Source of the DNA: Lucinisca nassula
Taxonomy: Eukaryota; Mollusca; Bivalvia; Lucinida; Lucinidae
Assembly: GCA_963580285.1 (NCBI GenBank)
Contig: OY757013.1
Coordinates: 132,057,027-132,121,026 of the forward strand
DNA length: 64,000 nt
Direction of reading: 5' to 3'
Shown: one piece after another, positions 1 to 10,857 of the stretch
Layout of the letters: each line of letters starts with the position of its first letter
How positions within the stretch are numbered: position 1 is the first letter of the stretch
Notes under the pieces: generated by a model
Database searches by the model: none
Told to the model about the DNA's origin: nothing
What the model saw: only the letters and a program-made list of their open reading frames with translations
Program-made: the position numbers and the translations under genes

Positions 1-270
1 TGCGTGGGCTCGGTGACGGCTGTTGTCTGTGCTGGCTCAGGTCGCTGGGTCTTGGGTGCTGGCGATGGTGCTGGCGTGCTGATGGCTGGTCTCTGGTGCG
101 CGATTGTGGACGGCGGCTGTGCTGGTAGGGTGTCGGCGACTGGCGGATCTGTCTGGATGGCTGGTGGCGTTTTCTTCCTTCGTGACAGTTGTTCCTTGGG
201 CCTGGCTGGAGCTGGATTGCACAGGTTCCAGGTTAGTGGTGTAGTCCTGTGGTGACATCAGGCAGTCCAT
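1..270 (-). other. Pro/Ser/Gln-rich open segment at the window edge
   Basis: The first 270 bases are much richer in G+C than the rest. On the minus strand more than one frame is open and reads as low-complexity Pro, Ser, Thr, Gln and Arg residues. This resembles the tail of a retrotransposon polyprotein or a disordered host protein end running off the window. I cannot choose the frame or name the protein. Confidence 0.25.
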
Positions 271-394
271 GGAGTTTGCATGACTTCAAGAAAGCCATAA
301 GTGGCTCTGGGAGTCGGTGGTCTTTCATAGCGACAGACATGTTGTTAGAACGATGTGAACTCATCAAATGACAGACAGTATTCATTCAGTTCAC

Positions 395-577
395 AAAGTA
401 AATGGCAAACAGTGTAGAATCTGATGTGATGACTTCTTTAGATCTTCACTGCGGCAAACAGTGTAGAACCTTGTTAGATGGATCCTTCAGATCAAAAGAA
501 GCCACGTGATCTCGATCTACACTGTTTGCAAAGGTAGACATTGTCGTGTTCAGCAGGATTTAGGATAATAAGGGTTA
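395..577. mobile_element. Degenerate MITE-Q copy
   Basis: Holds two decayed copies of the Q-family palindrome arm (CAGTGTAGA.. and ..TCTACACTGTTTGCA) and ends in a worn CAGCAGGAT...AAGGGTTA terminus. See 4928-5140 for a complete copy. Confidence 0.6.
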
Positions 578-785
578 TCTTTCTTTGAATAGTCAAGATA
601 ACTGCATGGTATCCAATAATATTTGGCTCATACATGTATCTACCACGCCATGACCCTCATGGCCTGTATTTCCATTGCATTGGAAAGAGTTGTACAAACA
701 GGACATGCTCGATTGGATCCATCTCCAAAAAGATATATAGTGCTGTCAGTGCTTTGATGTTCGCCTATTCAAATATAATTTAGGA

Positions 786-934
786 TAAAAAAATGAAGAG
801 TACCCTTAATCTATATTTTTGAGCAAAGATAAGAAAAATAATATATATACATGTATACCCGTGTATACCCCAGTTTTACGATATAAAAGTGAGGTTTAAG
901 TGGTTCAAAATTATATAGGGATGTTTTCGTGATG
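786..934. mobile_element. MITE-X, right half only
   Basis: Contains GAGCAAAGATAAGAAAAATA, the inner AACCCCAGTTTT..AAAAGTGAGGTT hairpin and the terminal TATAGGGATGTTTTCGTGATG-like end. The left half and half of the central palindrome are missing. Confidence 0.7.
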
Positions 935-936
935 CC

Positions 937-1580
937 AAGCCCAGCAAGGACGTCGCTTCCGAGTCGCTGTGACGTCATGGCGCTGCCGAAAAGTTGTATG
1001 AGGAAACGTTACCACAGCAAAACTGTTGATTGATATAACAGTAGGAGCCACGCATCTCTTTACAGAGGTTAAAAACATCATCATCTATCTTTTCAAGAGT
1101 TTCTGAGATTGGCTTTCCAGATGATTCTTGGAGAAAGTACTTGAAATATAATTAAATGGCGATTAGAGACGTACATTCTAAAACCCTCTCGAGATTTTTC
1201 CTACCAAGAGTCCTTACTGTTTGAGCCGGAGAACAGCAATGCCTCCTAAACGAAATGTGCAACCAAAGAAACGCTTGCGAGCCTATGCAATGCGATCACT
1301 AATTTCGTTTTATTTCGCTAGTTCACCACCAGTTCACCATAGGTCCGTGGATATTACGCATGCGGAGACCAAATGTCGGATCAGACGGCGCAGTCTGATT
1401 AGAATCTTTGCTGTCCACAAATAGCCTTTAGTAGATTAATTTTCCCACGTTGATATTTACCATATTTTTGTAAATAAAGAAAGGATATTTTGAATATCAA
1501 GATGGAAAACATATTTTCTTTTATGCTTTATGCTTAGCAATGAAAGTGAAACAATCAAAGCACTAGCAGCACTGGTTTTT
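937..1580. other. No gene recognised
   Basis: AT-rich single-copy-looking sequence. A small open frame at 1221-1424 on the plus strand has no family features. A short GGATCAGACGGCGCAGTC fragment near 1380 resembles part of a MITE-Q palindrome. Confidence 0.5.
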
Positions 1581-1581
1581 G

Positions 1582-1903
1582 TTTGTTTGTTTGTATAGGG
1601 GTTTAACGGCCCAGTCAACATTATTTTAGGTCATTTTTGAGCCGGTCAGTTTACCTATCCACACTTTTCCTTGGCAGGCTTATATACGTAAGCGGTTAGC
1701 CGGTACAGTGCACATTCTTTCGCCAGAAACTGACAACTGCCCTTCTTGAATCAGCGGAAGGGAGAGAATGGCCGTAGTATAGATTTCATGATCAATATCC
1801 ACGAAAGAATGTTGCCGACCCCGGCAGGTATCGAACCCGCGTCCTCCTGATCACCATGCAGTCAGACGCGCACCCCGACTGAGCTGCCGAGGCCGTCTAG
1901 CAT
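1582..1903 (-). mobile_element. SINE-B, tRNA-derived
   Basis: Read on the minus strand it starts with a tRNA-like head (GGCAGCTCAGTCGG A box and a GGTTCGATACC-type B box) and continues to GTTGACTGGGCCGTTAAAC and a (CAAA)n tail. The (GTTT)n at 1577-1600 on the plus strand is that tail. One of about eight copies here. Confidence 0.85.
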
Positions 1904-1959
1904 CACTGGTAGGTTGTAGGCTGGGAAAATTGTCCTGACTGGAAACTGCTTTCATTTAA

Positions 1960-2164
1960 CATTACGAAAACACGCCTATTCAAATGTAATAAGAATGTTG
2001 CCAACAAAAAAAAAAAAAAAAAAAAAAAAATACATCTCTAAAAATGGCTACTTTTCTGATGAATATCCATATTTTTTTTTTCTTATTTTACTGCAAAGAT
2101 AGGTTGTGTGTGCTCGTTAGAACCGCCTCATTGAGGCGGTTCTAACGCGTACCCACAACCTATG
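1960..2164. mobile_element. MITE-X/Y chimera, left part
   Basis: Starts with the X end CATTACGAAAACACGCC, passes a long A run (2008-2030) into Y-type sequence, and carries the core palindrome GAACCGCCTCATTGAGGCGG at 2122-2141. It is cut by SINE-B at 2165. Confidence 0.75.
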
Positions 2165-2456
2165 TCTTGCCTATTGGATGCGCGTCTGACTGGTGAGTTC
2201 GATACCTGCCGGAGTCGGCAACATTCTTTCGTGGAGATTGATCATGAAATCTTTTCTATTGTCATTCTCTCCCTTCCGCGGATTCGAGAAGGGCAGTTGT
2301 CAGTTTCTGGCGAAAGATTGTGCACTGTACTGGTTAACCGGTTGCGTATAATTTTGCCCAGGAAAAGTGTGGATAGGTCAACTGACAAGCTCAAAAATGG
2401 CCTAAAATAGTGTTGACTGGGCCGTTAAACTCCAATACAAACAAACAAACAAACAA
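2165..2456 (+). mobile_element. SINE-B, 5'-truncated
   Basis: Begins inside the tRNA-like head (GCGCGTCTGACTGGTGA, then TTCGATACCTGCCGG) and runs to GTTGACTGGGCCGTTAAAC and (CAAA)n at 2436-2455. It separates two MITE palindromes. Confidence 0.85.
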
Positions 2457-2676
2457 GATGGCTTCTTTTCATATGAAAATCTGTGATATTTTTCTTATTT
2501 ATACTCGTTAGAACCGCATCATTGAGTTGGTTCTAACGAGTACCCACAACCTATTTCTTGGGGCAGAAATAAGAAAAATAATGTATACGCCCGTAAACCC
2601 CAGTTTTCTCTATAGTGTAAAGTGAGGTTAAGTGAGGGTGTTCATTTCACAGACTTGTTCACGTGGTGCTTTTTCC
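2457..2676. mobile_element. MITE-Y copy
   Basis: Carries a shortened core palindrome at 2506-2552, the AACCCCAGTTTTCTC hairpin segment, and the Y terminus TTCACAGACTTGTTCACGTG at about 2650-2672. Confidence 0.75.
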
Positions 2677-2935
2677 TCGTTCAATTAATTCATGTGTTGA
2701 TCTGCGACAGATTGCGTTCAATGCTTTTATCTCACATTATGCATTAAATTTCAGCTAATATTGTTCATTTCTGCAACATGTGTGACGCTTATTCACGTCG
2801 GCAAGCTGCTTAAAGCTTAAGGCGTGAATTAAATTAAGACCACTTAAAGTTAAGACTAATTCTGCTTTAAAAAGCTTATTTAGATGGCTGAAGTTCTTCT
2901 TTCTTTGTGTTTTCGGCATTCAGTGCCCCACCTTT

Positions 2936-2980
2936 GGAACTGTTCAAAAGTGGTCTTAAAGACCACTTTTGAACAGTCCC
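2936..2980. repeat. Inverted repeat, about 21 bp arms
   Basis: GAACTGTTCAAAAGTGGTC is followed almost at once by its reverse complement GACCACTTTTGAACAGTCC. No flanking TIRs of a known family were seen. Confidence 0.8.
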
Positions 2981-3209
2981 AAATGTGGTCCTAATATAGG
3001 AATTTTGCTGTATTATTATATTAATAAGTTTTCTAACCTGGGAACGCGGGAAAAGAACACAGGCAAAGATTGTAGACCCAGTGATATTTTTCCTTATTTC
3101 TGCTCGAAACAGATTATGTGAAATCGTTTGAACCGCCCCAGTGTTTATGTTTATCCAGGGAAATGTGGGTTGGCAGACTTACCGGTTAATTACCGATTCT
3201 ATATACTGG

Positions 3210-3450
3210 AACCCGCCCACCGGGCTTGGTGAAATAGATTGAGCTGTGTTGTAACTAACCGCACACGAGTATTGGTAAACCGCTTAGAAGGACTAAGTCT
3301 GCCGAGGCAAAGTGGAGCGAGTCAGACCGTCCAATGCATATACGCCCTATTGGTTTCATTGAGCGGCAGGGCTTTCGATGCCGGGTAAAAGTCCCACAAA
3401 TTTGGAAGCAACGTCTCCAAAATTACCAAGGACGTTAAAAAAAAAAAAAC
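3210..3450 (+). mobile_element. SINE-A copy
   Basis: Family consensus (plus direction): head near GGGCTTGAAGAAATAGATGG, middle GGTAAACCGCTTAGAGGATC, then GTCGGGTAAAAGTCCCACAA and the tail GGACGTTAAACCTCAAATC. This copy ends in an A run at 3438-3450. About fifteen copies lie in the window. Confidence 0.8.
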
Positions 3451-3483
3451 AGTTCAAACAAAACCGGTTCTATATCATGGGCT

Positions 3484-3546
3484 ATAAACATTCAAACTGA
3501 CCTCCGCCGGTGGTCAATTAAAAACAATTTGATTTATATCCGGAGG
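3484..3546. repeat. Repeat pair member (with 7872-7937, inverted)
   Basis: CTCCGCCGGTGGTCAATTAA and the flanking 60 bp recur in opposite orientation at 7872-7937. The family is not known to me. Confidence 0.7.
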
Positions 3547-3566
3547 TCAGTTTTAACGTTTCCTGC

Positions 3567-3916
3567 TACAGTCGAACTTCAATGGCTCGAACACCTTTGG
3601 GACCTCGAAAATCTGTTCGAGACAGGGGTAGTTCGAGCCACTGAGGTTACTGTCAGGAGGCATGACGAGATATTTTTTGACATCTTTTCGGTGTTCTATA
3701 ATAAAAATGTATGCTATGTGTACTCATTAGAATCGCTTCATCGAGGCTATTCTAATGAGTACACACAGCACACATTTGCAAGATAAAATACTCAAATCTT
3801 CTTAGTTATCCCCTTCTATTTCTTATGTGGAGGATTTCGCTAGGGGCTCAAAAATGGGTTCGACACATCCATGGTAAACGAGCCATCGGTGTTCGAGCCA
3901 TCGAAGTTCTACTGTA
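3567..3916. mobile_element. MITE-P, pogo/Tigger-like ends
   Basis: 350 bp with TIRs TACAGTCGAACTTCAATGGC / its inverted partner ending GAAGTTCTACTGTA, followed inward by CTCGAACACC. The TA at each end suits a Tc1-mariner/pogo 2 bp target. The centre is a palindrome TACTCATTAGAATCGC..GCTATTCTAATGAGTA (3720-3762) homologous to the X and Y cores. Confidence 0.8.
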
Positions 3917-4054
3917 TTAGTATTCGTAATAATAAAACTTCTATGTCTATGTGGGCTGCAGGAAGGTCACAGGTTAGATTAAAATATTATTCTTGACCCA
4001 AAACATTAAAGTCATTGGGTTCGTGTTCTGAAAATAGTGACATCTGAAAATTCA

Positions 4055-4561
4055 CATCACGATAACAAGTCCGTGAAACGAAAACCCCACTTAAGGGGAA
4101 TGGGAACACCTTCAGGGGAGGTAACTCCTGCAAAAGTATTTTTGTCTCCCATGTCAATAGGGGTCAACTCTTAAAGGAAAGAATTTGCTCCAGAGGAGCA
4201 AATTCTTTCCTTTAAGAGTTGACCCCTTTTTCAGTGGGACAGGGCTTATAGAAAGGCTAACAGGAAGTCCCGAAAGTTGTCTCCCTTTGAAAAATGGCGG
4301 AAAAATCTGCCAGGTGTTCCCATTCCCCTTAATATAGATAAAACTGGGGTTTACAGGGGTATACATTATCTTTCTTATTTCTGCTCCAAAACATAGGTTG
4401 TTGGTACGCGTTAGAACCGCCTCAATGAGGCGGTTCTAACGAGCACACACAACCTACGTTTGCTGTATAAATAAAAAAAAATATCAGGGATTTTCACCAG
4501 AAAAGTAGCCATTTTGGAGATGTGAAAAACGCTCTGTCACACGGGTATGTGTTATCGTTAT
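4055..4561. mobile_element. MITE-Y, interrupted by MITE-Z
   Basis: Ends CATCACGATAACAAGTCCGTG and CACGGGTATGTGTTATCGTTATG are imperfect inverted repeats. The core palindrome is at 4394-4456. A Z element with TTAA on both sides splits it at 4091-4332. Confidence 0.85.
4091..4332. mobile_element. MITE-Z with TTAA target duplication
   Basis: TIRs GGGGAATGGGAACACC and GGTGTTCCCATTCCCC, flanked by TTAA (4091-4094 and 4329-4332) as in piggyBac-type elements. The centre is a palindrome TCTTAAAGGAAAGAATTTGC / its inverse (4168-4223). Confidence 0.88.
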
Positions 4562-4927
4562 GAGGCGAGAAACGCTTAAGAACAATGCATAACATTGTTT
4601 TGAAACACAGCAAATCATCAACATCTGTATCAAAGAAATCACAGACAATGCTGGGATAACCGTCAATGATGAGAAATCAACAGACACAACACGTTGAGAC
4701 ACCTCAAATTCAAAATGATCGAAGGTGAACTACGTTTCCAGAAACAGCCGAATGACAAATGTCTCACATTGAAATTCAAATGAGAAAATATGGGGGTGTT
4801 TGAATTTGCCGGGGACCAATCGTGAAAAGCCGAGACCAAACAGGCACCAAATATTTAGCGGTTTGTCATGGGTATTATTAGACTTTGAATGTTTTTATGA
4901 TACTTCGTATGCATAATCTCTAAGCCA

Positions 4928-5140
4928 TTAACCCTTGTCCTGCTGAATATTCAGTTTAGCCACACCCATTTCAGACCTTGAACCAATCAGATTATTTGAT
5001 GTAATTTATTCCTACAAATTCCTAAATTGAATGTCAAACAGTGTAGATCCTAATCAGATGGCTTCTTCAGAAGCCATCTGATCTGGATCTACACTGTTTG
5101 CAAATATATGGGTCGTCGCGAACAGCATGATAAGAGTTAA
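4928..5140. mobile_element. MITE-Q, piggyBac-like, complete
   Basis: TTAA at 4928-4931 and 5137-5140. Ends CCCTTGTCCTGCTGAAT and the inverse AACAGCATGATAAGAG. The centre CAGATGGCTTCTTCAGAAGC-type palindrome lies inside longer arms CAGTGTAGATCC/GGATCTACACTG. Confidence 0.88.
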
Positions 5141-5297
5141 CATTGAGATTCATATCAAGGATGTTTTATTCAACTTATTTAGGGATCCCGATTTAGAGCA
5201 TGTCTCTCTCGAGAAAATCCGGGACCAGAGTTTCAGGTAAACTACCACGCCCAGGAATTCAGTCACTGGTGCCAAACTATTGTATGGAAGGTATTTT

Positions 5298-5462
5298 GTT
5301 TGTTTGATTTGAGGTTTTACGTCCCCGTCAACACTGTAAAGGTCATTTGCCTGGACAGGCTTAGATCCTCTAAGCTGTTTCGCAGTACTTGTGTGCGGGT
5401 CGGTTTCATCTCTGCGTGGAAGCATCATGCAGCCCATATATTTCTTCAAGCCACGATGGGCC
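5298..5462 (-). mobile_element. SINE-A with internal deletion
   Basis: The tail side (GTTTGATTTGAGGTTTTACG) joins directly to the CAGGCTTAGATCCTCTAAGC part, so about 130 bp of the middle are missing. Confidence 0.8.
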
Positions 5463-5826
5463 GAGTGTATGGGTGGTAGAAATGTTTAGCTTTGGTAAGT
5501 AATTTTATTCCATCAATATAGTCAAAGGCCAAAAAATATAACAAATATGCAGCTTTGGCCAAGATATTATGCCTGGGACCAAGCTGATACCGATCCGGGA
5601 CCAAATTCTTGCTAAAAGCTCCTACCCCAAATTTACAAGACCACGGTCTATATGCTTACTTTATTTTCATATTTGCAAATCCATAAACATTAAATTAGCA
5701 TCCCCTTAAACCTTTTAGATTGTTAGAATGGATAATCTGGATTATATAGACCAAAATACTACTTTTTTGCATATATTTGATCCCGGTTTGGTCTCGGCCT
5801 GGTCCACAGCTTATTATTTCTGTCAG

Positions 5827-6092
5827 CCTATACAAATACATAGTCACCTTTATCGCCGAAAAATGAAAATTTTAAGATGAAAAATTGTGATTTTTCTTAT
5901 TTCAGCTCAAAATATAGATTGTGGGTACTCGTTAGAACCGCCTCGATGAGGCGGTTCTAAAGAGTGCCGACAATCTATATTTTAGAGCAGTCTTGAATAA
6001 GAAAAATAAGGTTTACCCCTGCAAACCCCAGTTTTACCATATAAAAGTGGGATTCGAAGGGGTCAAAATTAAATAGGCGTGTTTTCGTGATG
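5827..6092. mobile_element. MITE-X copy
   Basis: Left end worn (CCTATACAAATACATAG). Core palindrome 5915-5978, inner AACCCCAGTTTT..AAAAGTGGGATT hairpin, right terminus TAGGCGTGTTTTCGTGATG. Confidence 0.85.
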
Positions 6093-6203
6093 GTAGAGTA
6101 AATATATGTAACATCTTGTACTCTCTGGCTATATCAAAAAGTATTTTGAGTTACAATAAGAATAAATGTAAAGTTCCAAACAATATTTTGGCACCAATGA
6201 CTG

Positions 6204-6483
6204 CATTACGATAACACACCCGTGCGACATAGTGCATTTTTTCACATCTCCACAATGTCTACTTTTCGGATGAAAATCCATGATATTTTTCTTATAAATA
6301 CTGCAAACATAGGTTGTGGGTGCTCGTTAGAACCGCCTCATTGAGGCGGTTCTAACGAGTACCCACAACCTATGTCTTGGAGTAAAAATAAGAAAAATAA
6401 TGTTTACCCCCGTAAACCCCAGTTTTCTCTTTACAAAATGGGGTGTAAGGGGGTGTTCATTTCACGGATTTGTTCATGTGATG
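6204..6483. mobile_element. MITE-Y, complete
   Basis: Ends CATTACGATAACACACCCGTG-like and CACGGATTTGTTCATGTGATG. The core (6310-6374) is a palindrome with arms over 30 bp around GAACCGCCTCATTGAGGCGG. Confidence 0.88.
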
Positions 6484-6716
6484 GAATTTCCGGACGCGGT
6501 AGTCAACTAGAAATTGTTAGTCCTGGCGTTTTGCCAGAGAATATGGCTCTATATCCGTAACCGATAATAAGATTGAAAACCCTTGATATGTACCTCATAG
6601 GTAATGGTCAAAAGAATCTGCATACCATAAATCATCAAAATTGATCGATCCTAAGAACTATGTCAGACCGTAAAATATTTGGTTTCAGAGTAGGGGGTCG
6701 GCTTTTCCCGATTGGT

Positions 6717-7019
6717 TTTGTTTGTTTGATTTGAGGTTTAATGTCCCCGTCAACACGATAAAGATCATTTTGGAGACGTTGCTTCCAATTTTGTGGGACT
6801 TTTATCCGCCATTGAGATGAAATGACATCTCAAACCCTGTCGCCCAATGAAACCAATAGGGTTTATAAGCATGGACGGTCCGACTCGTACATCCGCTTTG
6901 CCTGGGCAGGCTTAGATCCTCTAAGCGGTTTACCAGTACTCGTGTGCGGGTCGGATTCAGCTCTGCGTGGAAGCATCATGCAGCCCATATATTTTTTCAA
7001 GCCCCGATGGGCGGGGGCC
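6717..7019 (-). mobile_element. SINE-A, full length
   Basis: (GTTT)n tail at 6716-6728, GGTTTAATGTCCCCGTC, TTTACCAGTACTCGTGTGCG, and the head CATCATGCAGCCCATATAT with GATGGGCGGGGG. The open frames over it are repeat artefacts. Confidence 0.85.
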
Positions 7020-7590
7020 GAATCCCGATTGGTTCCGGCAAATACAAATACCCAAATAATCGATTAAAGCCCTTTAAAACTACAGTAACCATGTCGGCAA
7101 TAATATCGAAAATCAAATTGACCGCTTTGTCTTTAAATAAACCCCCGAGTTTATTTTTTGAGCGCATTCTGAGAATTTATGTGAGTGTATCGGGTACCAG
7201 ATCGTATTTGATGTCTGATTAAAGAGAAATTGTAAACGAACATGCTAAACAATGTTTCGGAAGAGGCTATTTGTAAAGAGAATGAGAAGTTTGAGTACAC
7301 TGACGGCCTGAATTTGGCTGTCATTCTTCCAATGACTTTATACTGAACGTAACCCTAAGACAACATTAAGAATCATATTTCATGATTTTCGCTCAAAAAA
7401 TAAAAAGAACATTTTTCATTATAATCTCCATTATTCAAATTGAATGCAAAAATAGCCTGAGCATTGCAGGGAAAACGTGTAGTTTTATAAAAGTAGGTTT
7501 TGGAAGCAGATGTGGTATCGCCGTATCTGACTGTAACCGGAAGCTTGTCATTGCACAATCAGAGCATGCTGACTTTCTACTTTCGATTTC

Positions 7591-7830
7591 ACCTGTGAGC
7601 GTGCGGGACAAAAATGATTGCGACCTTTCAATAACACTTGGTATGAACATAAAGATGAAAAAAAAAAAAAAAAAAAAAAATCTAACAACTTCTGTCATTC
7701 TCCTATTCAGTGTGAGCGTGCGGGACAAAAATGATTGCGACCTTTCAATAACACTTGGTATGAACATGAAGATGCAAAAAAAAAAAAAAAAACCAAAAAA
7801 AACTAACAATTTCTGTCATTCTCCTATTTT
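7591..7830. repeat. Two tandem ~125 bp units with internal A runs
   Basis: GTGAGCGTGCGGGACAAAAA begins both units (7596 and 7711). Each unit has an A run (about 22 and 17 bases) and then AACTTCTGTCATTCTCC or the like. The copies are nearly identical, so the duplication is recent. Confidence 0.9.
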
Positions 7831-7871
7831 TACGATATGTTTTTGGCCAAGAATAATCTTACCGGCCCACG

Positions 7872-7937
7872 ATTACTGACATCCGGATATAAATCAACTT
7901 GTTTTTAATTGACCACCGGCGGAGGTCAATTTGAATA
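7872..7937. repeat. Repeat pair member (with 3484-3546)
   Basis: The reverse complement matches 3484-3546 over about 60 bp with few changes. Confidence 0.7.
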
Positions 7938-8394
7938 TTTACAGCCAGTGTATATGACCTAATTAGTGCTGACTGAGCCGTTCAACGCCAAACAAAGACA
8001 CAAAACCAAAATACGAAAAGGCTGTTATGACTCTGATGTGCAGGAGCATCAATTTAAGGGTTTTTGAGTATTGCCAACTATAATTCTTTTATGTCCCATG
8101 ATTACAATGACAGCTCAAAAGTGGTTTATAATTAAAATCAACATTAGGACCTTTTCACACCCTTTTGTCATTGTACAAAATTATAAATAAATGAAAACAC
8201 ACACTGCAAGTTTAACAATTCATTTCAAAAGACACTCACCATCCAGTAATCAATATTTTATGGGTATGTTTACATTAAGAAGATTTCAGTAGATTAAGAC
8301 TTCGGGGAATATCATGGTTTTAACTACCTTTTTAACATTTAATTATTTTCACCATTGTGTAAAATTTGCCATCCTTACAGTTCTATATTTGCTG
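7938..8394. other. No gene recognised
   Basis: AT-rich sequence without TIRs, tRNA boxes or a family-like open frame. Confidence 0.5.
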
Positions 8395-8505
8395 TAATGC
8401 CAAGCGGACATGTGGCGTCAGAGCAACGTCGCATCAACGTCGATGTAACATCAAGACGTTGCATCGACGTTGATACGACGTAACAAACACGATATGTGCC
8501 CGCTC
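8395..8505. repeat. ACGTCG/ACGTTG-rich inverted repeat
   Basis: GCATCAACGTCGATGTAAC and GTTGCATCGACGTTGATACG are near inverse copies, flanked by CGGACATGTGGC and GATATGTGCCCG. A related stretch is at 12463-12552. Confidence 0.65.
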
Positions 8506-8623
8506 GAGTAGTTTGTCTTTAAGAGAATAGGGCTCGTGATCAACAGCAAATATTGTGGCGGTATAAAATCTTATTTTCTGCGGACACGTGTCATCTTTTA
8601 TGCACCAAAGATAGATTGTTCGC

Positions 8624-8706
8624 CATTACGATAAGACGTCCATGTGCTCAAATGGCGTTTTTCACATCTCTAGAACTTCCATTTTTTCGGATGAAAATGC
8701 TTGGAC
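8624..8706. mobile_element. MITE-Y left-end fragment
   Basis: CATTACGATAAGACGTCCATG followed by CACATCTCTAGAACTTCC and CGGATGAAAAT; the core is absent. Confidence 0.7.
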
Positions 8707-8847
8707 CACGATGAACAAACAAAACAAAAAATAACGCTCTAGGATATGTGCAAATGCAAATATGATTGTGTCATGAAAAAGAAAAACATGGCATATAAAT
8801 TTGCGATACAGATAGTTGGTGCGCGTATGGGCAGCCTCATTGACTTT

Positions 8848-9146
8848 GATTGTTTGATTTGAGGTTTAACGTCCCCGTCAACACTGTAAAGGCCATTTTG
8901 GAGACGTTGCTTGCAATTTTGTGGGACTTTTACCCGACAATGAGATGACATGACATCCCAAGCCCTGTCGCCCAATGAAACCAATAAGGTTTATATGCAT
9001 GGACGGACCGACTCGCACCGCATTGCCTGGGCAGGCTTAGATCCTCTAAGTGGTTTACCAGTACTCGTGTGTGGGTCGGTTTCAGCTCTGCGTGGAAGCA
9101 TCATGCAGCCCATCTATTTCATCAAGCCCCGATGGGCGGGGGCTAG
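8848..9146 (-). mobile_element. SINE-A, full length
   Basis: TTGTTTGATTTGAGGTTTAA tail side to CATCATGCAGCCCATC and GATGGGCGGGGG. Open frames across it are artefacts. Confidence 0.85.
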
Positions 9147-9317
9147 CCTCATTGACTTATCGTGGCGACTTTGCCAGGTTTTATTTTATGCTAGTTTTTT
9201 TTTTATTTTTGAGACAGTTCATGTGAAAAGGGCATTTATCGCCATGGCGTTTAACAAAGGCTCAGGCGTGACTGGGCACATGCGCAGTCTCGCCAGAGTC
9301 TTTGCTGTTCGCAGACA

Positions 9318-9418
9318 TGGTTTAACGACACGTCAACCCTTGTGGGTCATTTTGTGCCGTATCCCAGATAAAGGGAGAAAAGAGATAGAAAAGATAGCAG
9401 AGGAGAAGAAATAAACTT
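9318..9418 (-). mobile_element. SINE-D, 3' part
   Basis: On the minus strand it reads ATTTCTTCTCC...ATCTCTTTTCTCCCTTTA, GGGATACGGCACAAAATGAC, then GTGTCGTTAAACC. The rest of the element is at 9925-10110. Compare 42580-42862. Confidence 0.65.
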
Positions 9419-9482
9419 GTACAAGTTTCGTTTTTCTTCTGTCTGTCCTTCCAATCTTTGTTATTTGCTTGAAGTAAGATAT

Positions 9483-9840
9483 CGTTACAAAAACGAACCT
9501 ATACAAATGCATTGTACAATTCACCGCCGAAAAATAAAAATAAAATAAGATGAAAAACCGTGGTATTTTTTCTTATTTCTGCTCTAAATATAAATTGTGG
9601 GTACTCGTTAGAACTAGAACTGTCTCATCGAGGCGGTTCTAACGAGAATATAGATTGTGGGTACTCGTTGGAACCGCCTCATCGAGGCGGTTCTAACGAG
9701 TACCCACAATCTATATTTTAGAGCAGAATAAGAAAAAATAAGGTTTACCCTTGTAAAACCCCAGTGTTACTATATAAAAGCGGGGTTCAAGGGAGGGGGG
9801 GGGTGGAGTTCAAAATTATATAGGCGTGTTTTCGTAATGT
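9483..9840. mobile_element. MITE-X with duplicated core
   Basis: Ends CGTTACAAAAACGAACCTAT and TATAGGCGTGTTTTCGTAATG-like. It carries two adjacent copies of the core (9593-9646 degenerate, 9650-9712 near perfect). A G run follows at 9791-9803. Confidence 0.85.
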
Positions 9841-9924
9841 TCCACTGCTATTAAAGAGGGAATAACCAGATATTTTTGAATATGCGACTGATTATCAGTC
9901 TAGAAATGAAAGTGGGGACAAAAA

Positions 9925-10110
9925 AGAAAGAGGAGAATGAATGGAAGTGTAGAAAGAGAAGAAATAACAACATCCCCCAACCCCACTGCCCTTACCTACT
10001 ACAGCGACAGCAGACCTTGTCCAGCTGTTAGCCAATATCCGTTGGAAGCTCTAGTGACGCAAGATGCACATCACCTTTACCTCATCCAACCACCCGGACG
10101 CAGATATGCA
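9925..10110 (-). mobile_element. SINE-D, 5' part
   Basis: Pairs with 9318-9418: purine-rich GAATGAATGGAAGTGTAG on the plus strand, then CCCCAACCCCACTGCCCTTA, CAGACCTTGTCCAGC. An X MITE and unknown sequence separate the halves. Confidence 0.6.
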
Positions 10111-10198
10111 GTTCAAGATCCTATTAACCTTTACCACTCTCTAGGCGAATTCAGCAGACGACAAAGTGTTGATATTATTTTTTTTATTTTTCACAGAA

Positions 10199-10298
10199 AA
10201 CAGGACTTGACATCTCATGTAAATTGGAGACAATTTGCATGAGATGTCAAATCCCGTTTTATGGAGATAATTTGCATGAGATGTCAAATCCCGTTTTC
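10199..10298. repeat. Short repeats of CATGAGATGTCAAATCCCG
   Basis: TTTGCATGAGATGTCAAATC appears twice in direct order (10231 and 10271) and once inverted (GACTTGACATCTCATG, 10203). Confidence 0.8.
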
Positions 10299-10576
10299 AG
10301 GGAAAATTAGAAAAAACATTTCCAAATGTCTTCTGCTGCGAAAAAATACCCAGCATGCAGAGCGTTAATTATCTGCGCATGCGCATTTGACAAACCTAAC
10401 TCGGTGAATGGAGAGGGTCAGTTGCTTATGTGTCGGCTTATTACACAATCGAGCCACTTCTCATACAATGGTATACTTCCGAAATATCTTCCAAATATAT
10501 CTGATATAGGAAATGTCAAATCTGACACCTCAAGATGTGGACACTTCGAGCATTTCCGATTGATGTAACCAAAATT

Positions 10577-10857
10577 TCATCATGCTTACAAGTCCTTGTA
10601 ATAACACCTCTCTAAACCCAACTTTATATAGAGAAAACTGGGGTTTACGGGGTAAACATTGTTTTTCTTATTTCTGTTCCAAGTCATAGGTTGTGGGTAC
10701 TCGTTAGAACCATCTCAATGAGGCAATTCTAACGAGCACCCACAATATATCTGTGCAGTGACAGTAAAAGAAATTTCACATTTTTTTTTCATCAAAAAGT
10801 AACGAGTTTGGAGATATGAAAGAATGCATTATATCACACAGGCATGTTAAAGTAACG
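10577..10857. mobile_element. MITE-Y copy (reverse)
   Basis: CATCATGCTTACAAGTCCTTG end, AGAAAACTGGGGTTTACGGG, imperfect core 10686-10746, other end CACACAGGCATGTTAAAGTAACG-like. Confidence 0.8.

Noticed and set aside
7382..7879. 165-codon open frame
   Set aside because: It runs through two copies of a tandem duplication with long A runs, giving Lys tracts; a chance frame.
8950..9414. 154-codon open frame
   Set aside because: It covers SINE-A and SINE-D sequence; similar short frames appear in other SINE-A copies.
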